From NCBI GenBank assembly GCA_000697455.1, contig JNET01028152.1:1-11809 (forward strand): a stretch of 11,809 bases of DNA, written 5' to 3'. The stretch's first letter is position 1. Every line of letters begins with the position of its first letter. Under the pieces are notes generated by a model. The model was not told the DNA's origin. It saw only the letters and a program-made list of their open reading frames with translations, and did no database searches. The stretch is from Basidiobolus heterosporus B8920 (lineage: Eukaryota; Basidiobolomycota; Basidiobolomycetes; Basidiobolales; Basidiobolaceae). Below, in pieces: positions 10,279 through 11,809 of the stretch. Position numbers and translations under genes: made by a program.

Positions 10279-10362
10279 TCATCAGTGGCTTAGCTGTACA
10301 AAATAGTTGATGATTCTACCAAAGTTATCCAAGTCCCAAAGCACCCAATCCTTCTAGCTCCT

Positions 10363-11607
10363 TTACTTGAGTGACTCCAGGATTTGGATGTTTGGGCAGT
10401 GGGTTGCGAGCATAGGTACAATGTGGCCAAGTCGTTTATCGGACGTCCCGAATCGAAGCTCTCTCAGCTGCTTACCAGAGTTTCTTGCCAGTGCCTCAAT
10501 GGTCGAATGAGTGATGGCTGTTCTATCAAGGGTCACTTTCGAAAGAGGGCACGCCTCAATTGCCTTCTTCATACTTCGATCATTAGCACTTGGGCAACCA
10601 CGCAGCTCCAATCGTCGTAAGTTGACGAACTCGCCAAGCATTTCAATTGCCGAGGTGTTCTTGGGTGTGCAGGGAAGAGAGAAAAGATCAAACCCAAGTA
10701 CAAGAGTAGCCAGACTCGTTCGATGGAAGCAATGCAAAGTATTGATCGTGTGACTAACAGAGAGTGGCTCGGGGCATTCGATGATCAGCTCCCGGAAGGA
10801 ATCTAACTGTTGATTAGCAAGCACCTTGGCCAAGCCCAGGTCGGATATGGAAATACAAGAGTTTATCTTGATCCCTTCCAGCAATCGACAGGACTTCGCT
10901 ATGATGGCTGCATGTTCCATATCGAAGTTCATCATTTTCAGATCCAGGTAACTAAGCATAGAGTACTTGGTGTTGGAGGTAAAGATCTGATCCAACGGGA
11001 TAGATACGCCACAGGATAATTTCTCTAGCGAGGAAGAATATTTATCCCGGAACGGAATCCAGATTCGATGTAATAGTTTCTCGATGAACATCTCAGGTAG
11101 TATTTTATACGCACAAAATTGGCTGGGATCAACATATTGCAGGCCTTCTTGTAGCCATCTCAAATCCATCTTTTTTACCATTGACGGATAGTTTTGTTCC
11201 TTTCGAGGTGTGGAGGTGGACTGATGCCCTGGCTTATCGTTGACAGATGTAAATGAATCCACTGAGATAGAGATACATGAGGTGAGATGCCTGCGCATCA
11301 CTCTGGTGGCTCTCCCGAGTAACCGGCGGGGTTTGAGCCGCTGAAAGTCCGCTCTTTTTCTTTTGTGACCTTGTCTCTGAGTCGTCTCGATACGATCTAG
11401 AAGGAGTTTGAGGAGTTTCTCAAAGCGAAAGAGTTCGTCAGGGTTGGTCTGAATCTGGTCAAAGATGCGCCAAGGTTGCTCGTAAAGAAAGCGAGCTGAA
11501 CTCTCAAACCAGCTACTGTTGACTTGGCAACATTGATACAAAACAAAGTAGTCCTTTTTCAGCCATTTCAAAATGTTATTCAAGCAGGTACCGGATAGCT
11601 CGTTCAT
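10363..11607 (-). CDS. F-box / leucine-rich-repeat-like protein
   Basis: This is an intronless gene for 414 residues. Residues 1-46 fit a fungal F-box: an L..IL..L core, then CCQVNSSWFESSARFLYEQP, matching the C..VN..W...A...LY..P pattern. Such proteins usually bind Skp1 and recruit targets to an SCF ubiquitin ligase. A basic segment (residues about 80-105, with GHKRKR and RRLLGR) could be a nuclear localisation signal. The C-terminal half has irregular leucine-rich repeats, including YLDLKMMNF, LEGIKINSCISISDLGL, LRRLELRGCP and LRELRFG, in the CC-type style of fungal F-box proteins, and it ends within a last repeat (CPNIQILESLK). The ATG at 11607 is the first Met after an in-frame TGA. A TATATAAG box lies about 85 nt upstream. 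The target is unknown; F-box/LRR genes of this kind are often expanded in early-diverging fungi. Confidence 0.8.
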   Translation of the reverse strand: MNELSGTCLNNILKWLKKDYFVLYQCCQVNSSWFESSARFLYEQPWRIFDQIQTNPDELFRFEKLLKLLLDRIETTQRQGHKRKRADFQRLKPRRLLGRATRVMRRHLTSCISISVDSFTSVNDKPGHQSTSTPRKEQNYPSMVKKMDLRWLQEGLQYVDPSQFCAYKILPEMFIEKLLHRIWIPFRDKYSSSLEKLSCGVSIPLDQIFTSNTKYSMLSYLDLKMMNFDMEHAAIIAKSCRLLEGIKINSCISISDLGLAKVLANQQLDSFRELIIECPEPLSVSHTINTLHCFHRTSLATLVLGFDLFSLPCTPKNTSAIEMLGEFVNLRRLELRGCPSANDRSMKKAIEACPLSKVTLDRTAITHSTIEALARNSGKQLRELRFGTSDKRLGHIVPMLATHCPNIQILESLK

Positions 11608-11691
11608 AGGATGCACCGGCTCTAATGATAGCAAAGTAGTGACTGCTTGTGACGGGAAAATATCTTTTCAACAAGGAAAGTCGGATGATCC

Positions 11692-11699
11692 TTATATAT
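11692..11699 (-). promoter_or_regulatory. TATA box of the F-box gene
   Basis: TATATAAG on the minus strand lies about 85 nt upstream of the ATG at 11607. This would give a 5' leader of about 55 nt if transcription starts 30 nt downstream. Confidence 0.55.
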
Positions 11700-11809
11700 G
11701 GTAGAATATGTGTCAACCCACTGCATACTGTTCCTCAGGTAGCTTGCATCGCTCAAACTGGGTTCGTCCAGTAGCCTATAAGAACGCCTTCCCCATGCAA
11801 CTTAGTCTT

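Larger units (their letters stand above)
9827..10362. other. Convergent intergenic region between IF1 and the F-box gene
   Basis: This 536-nt spacer holds the 3' untranslated regions of two convergent genes. An AATAAA at 9997..10002 (+) lies 171 nt after the IF1 stop, and an AATAAA at 10278..10273 (-) lies 85 nt after the F-box gene stop. A short repeat, AGGTCAG twice in a row, lies near 10198..10211. An 85-codon frame at 9908..10165 has no recognisable features and is probably chance. Confidence 0.45.

Overview
The window looks like a gene-dense stretch of a fungal nuclear genome. The protein-coding genes carry short introns (48-102 nt) with GT..AG ends, and several have CTAAC-type branch points. 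One protein carries a chitin-binding-like (CBM19-like) module, which is typical of fungi. A short TTAGGG tract and the gene mix would fit an early-diverging filamentous fungus (Mucoromycota or Zoopagomycota grade), but lineage cannot be fixed from this sequence alone. No virus-like element, transposon, CRISPR array, rRNA or tRNA was recognised.

Layout from left to right: (1) the 3' part of a lipid phosphate phosphatase gene (+), cut by the window edge; (2) a two-exon gene for a 96-residue, largely helical protein (-), possibly BLOC-1 subunit 2-like; (3) a two-exon proteasome assembly chaperone 4 gene (-); (4) a 0.5-kb gap with a possible tiny hydrophobic peptide; (5) a three-exon class I SAM methyltransferase gene (-); (6) an intronless gene for a secreted Ser/Thr-rich, acidic-repeat protein ending in a cysteine-rich chitin-binding-like module (-); (7) a divergent intergenic region of about 1 kb with a hairpin, a telomere-like tract and a small tandem repeat; (8) an eleven-exon DYRK-family kinase gene (+), rebuilt in full with consistent splice phases (804 aa); (9) a three-exon gene for the mitochondrial ATP synthase inhibitor IF1 (+), with a G-rich, quadruplex-capable and STRE-like promoter element; (10) an intronless F-box/leucine-rich protein gene (-).

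The genes do not form a pathway. They are ordinary, independent eukaryotic housekeeping, signalling and cell-surface genes, and I see no cluster or new system. The observations most worth checking are the kinase's DVG in place of DFG, the in-frame 36-nt exon that encodes the inhibitory core of IF1, the G-run element upstream of IF1, the acidic cysteine-bearing 19-residue repeat in the secreted protein, and the 18-bp stem inverted repeat in the kinase/secreted-protein divergent region.
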